Source: an uncultured Clostridia bacterium
GTDB taxonomy: Bacteria > Bacillota > Clostridia > Oscillospirales > Acutalibacteraceae
NCBI GenBank assembly: GCA_947174455.1
Contig: CAMWIZ010000090.1
Coordinates: forward strand, 1-5,208
Length of the DNA stretch: 5,208 nt
Reading direction: 5' to 3'
The stretch's first letter is position 1; every line of letters begins with the position of its first letter. The notes beneath the pieces were generated by a model, which saw only the letters and a program-made list of their open reading frames with translations, was not told the origin of the DNA and searched no databases. The translations under genes were made by a program, and so were the position numbers. Below, piece by piece: positions 5,105-5,208 of the stretch.

Positions 5105-5208
5105 CTAACATGGCCTTGTTTGAACAATAGTTTTTGCTGCTTTAGTTAAAATTTTTGGTTTTACTTTGCCGTATCCGTTTTGATCTATAATGAAAATCGG
5201 AGTTGAAA
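5105..5208 (-). CDS. Possible 3' end of a reverse-strand gene (weak)
   Basis: On the minus strand a frame is open from the window edge to a TAG at 5105-5107, 33 whole codons. It reads in part PIFIIDQNGYGKVKPKIL then a Lys/Thr/Ala-rich tail ending RPC. The composition is protein-like, but a frame this short stays open by chance about one time in five, and I recognise no family. No terminator follows on that strand. The flanking sequence is needed to decide; it may be non-coding. Confidence 0.2.
   Translation of the reverse strand, partial: STPIFIIDQNGYGKVKPKILTKAAKTIVQTRPC

Noticed and set aside
5186..5192. TATAAT promoter with ATG start at 5190
   Set aside because: There is no -35 box at 16-18 bases and no ribosome site before the ATG. 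A GGAG at 5199-5202 might serve a gene starting beyond the window, but then it is too close to this TATAAT.

Overview
The window looks like chromosomal DNA from a low-to-moderate GC Gram-positive anaerobe of the Clostridia, most likely a gut Oscillospiraceae/Ruminococcaceae-type organism. I infer this from the strong purine-rich Shine-Dalgarno sites, the consensus SigA-like promoters, the T-rich intrinsic terminators, the clostridial type of citrate synthase, and an extragenic hairpin repeat of a kind I recall from gut Clostridia. None of this fixes a species. I see no rRNA, tRNA, CRISPR array, phage gene or intact insertion sequence.

Layout. 24-73: intrinsic terminator ending the MATE gene, also able to work on the other strand. 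88-1440 (minus): a complete 12-helix MATE-family efflux transporter with two candidate promoters at 1476-1503 and 1568-1596. 1441-1883: a divergent intergenic region carrying those promoters, a plus-strand promoter at 1658-1686, an operator-like palindrome and a leader hairpin. 1884-2063 (plus): a 59-residue single-span membrane protein with four cysteines, closed by a strong terminator at 2074-2116. 2117-2514: a 398-base gene-free stretch with a consensus promoter (2155-2183), a perfect 13-bp-arm palindrome (2192-2218), a roughly 234-bp element with TTAA-ended terminal inverted repeats (2216-2449), and a small hairpin near the next start. 2515-2988: a MarR-family repressor. 3067-4455: a Si-type citrate synthase. 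4474-4893: a membrane-anchored zinc-ribbon protein. 4929-4966: terminator. 4967-5208: no convincing gene, but a short 10-bp-periodic repeat and a weak reverse-strand open frame running off the edge.

How it fits together. The MarR gene, citrate synthase and zinc-ribbon gene run in one direction with gaps of 78 and 18 bases and no terminator between them, so they probably form an operon from the 2155-2183 promoter. The palindrome just downstream of that promoter is the natural operator for autoregulation by the MarR protein, which would place citrate synthase (oxaloacetate plus acetyl-CoA to citrate, the entry to 2-oxoglutarate and glutamate synthesis) under MarR-type control. The inverted-repeat element lies between operator and gene and appears to have lengthened the leader to about 325 bases. 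This regulatory arrangement is the most notable thing in the window. I found no evidence for an elaborate new system such as a defence island or a biosynthetic cluster.
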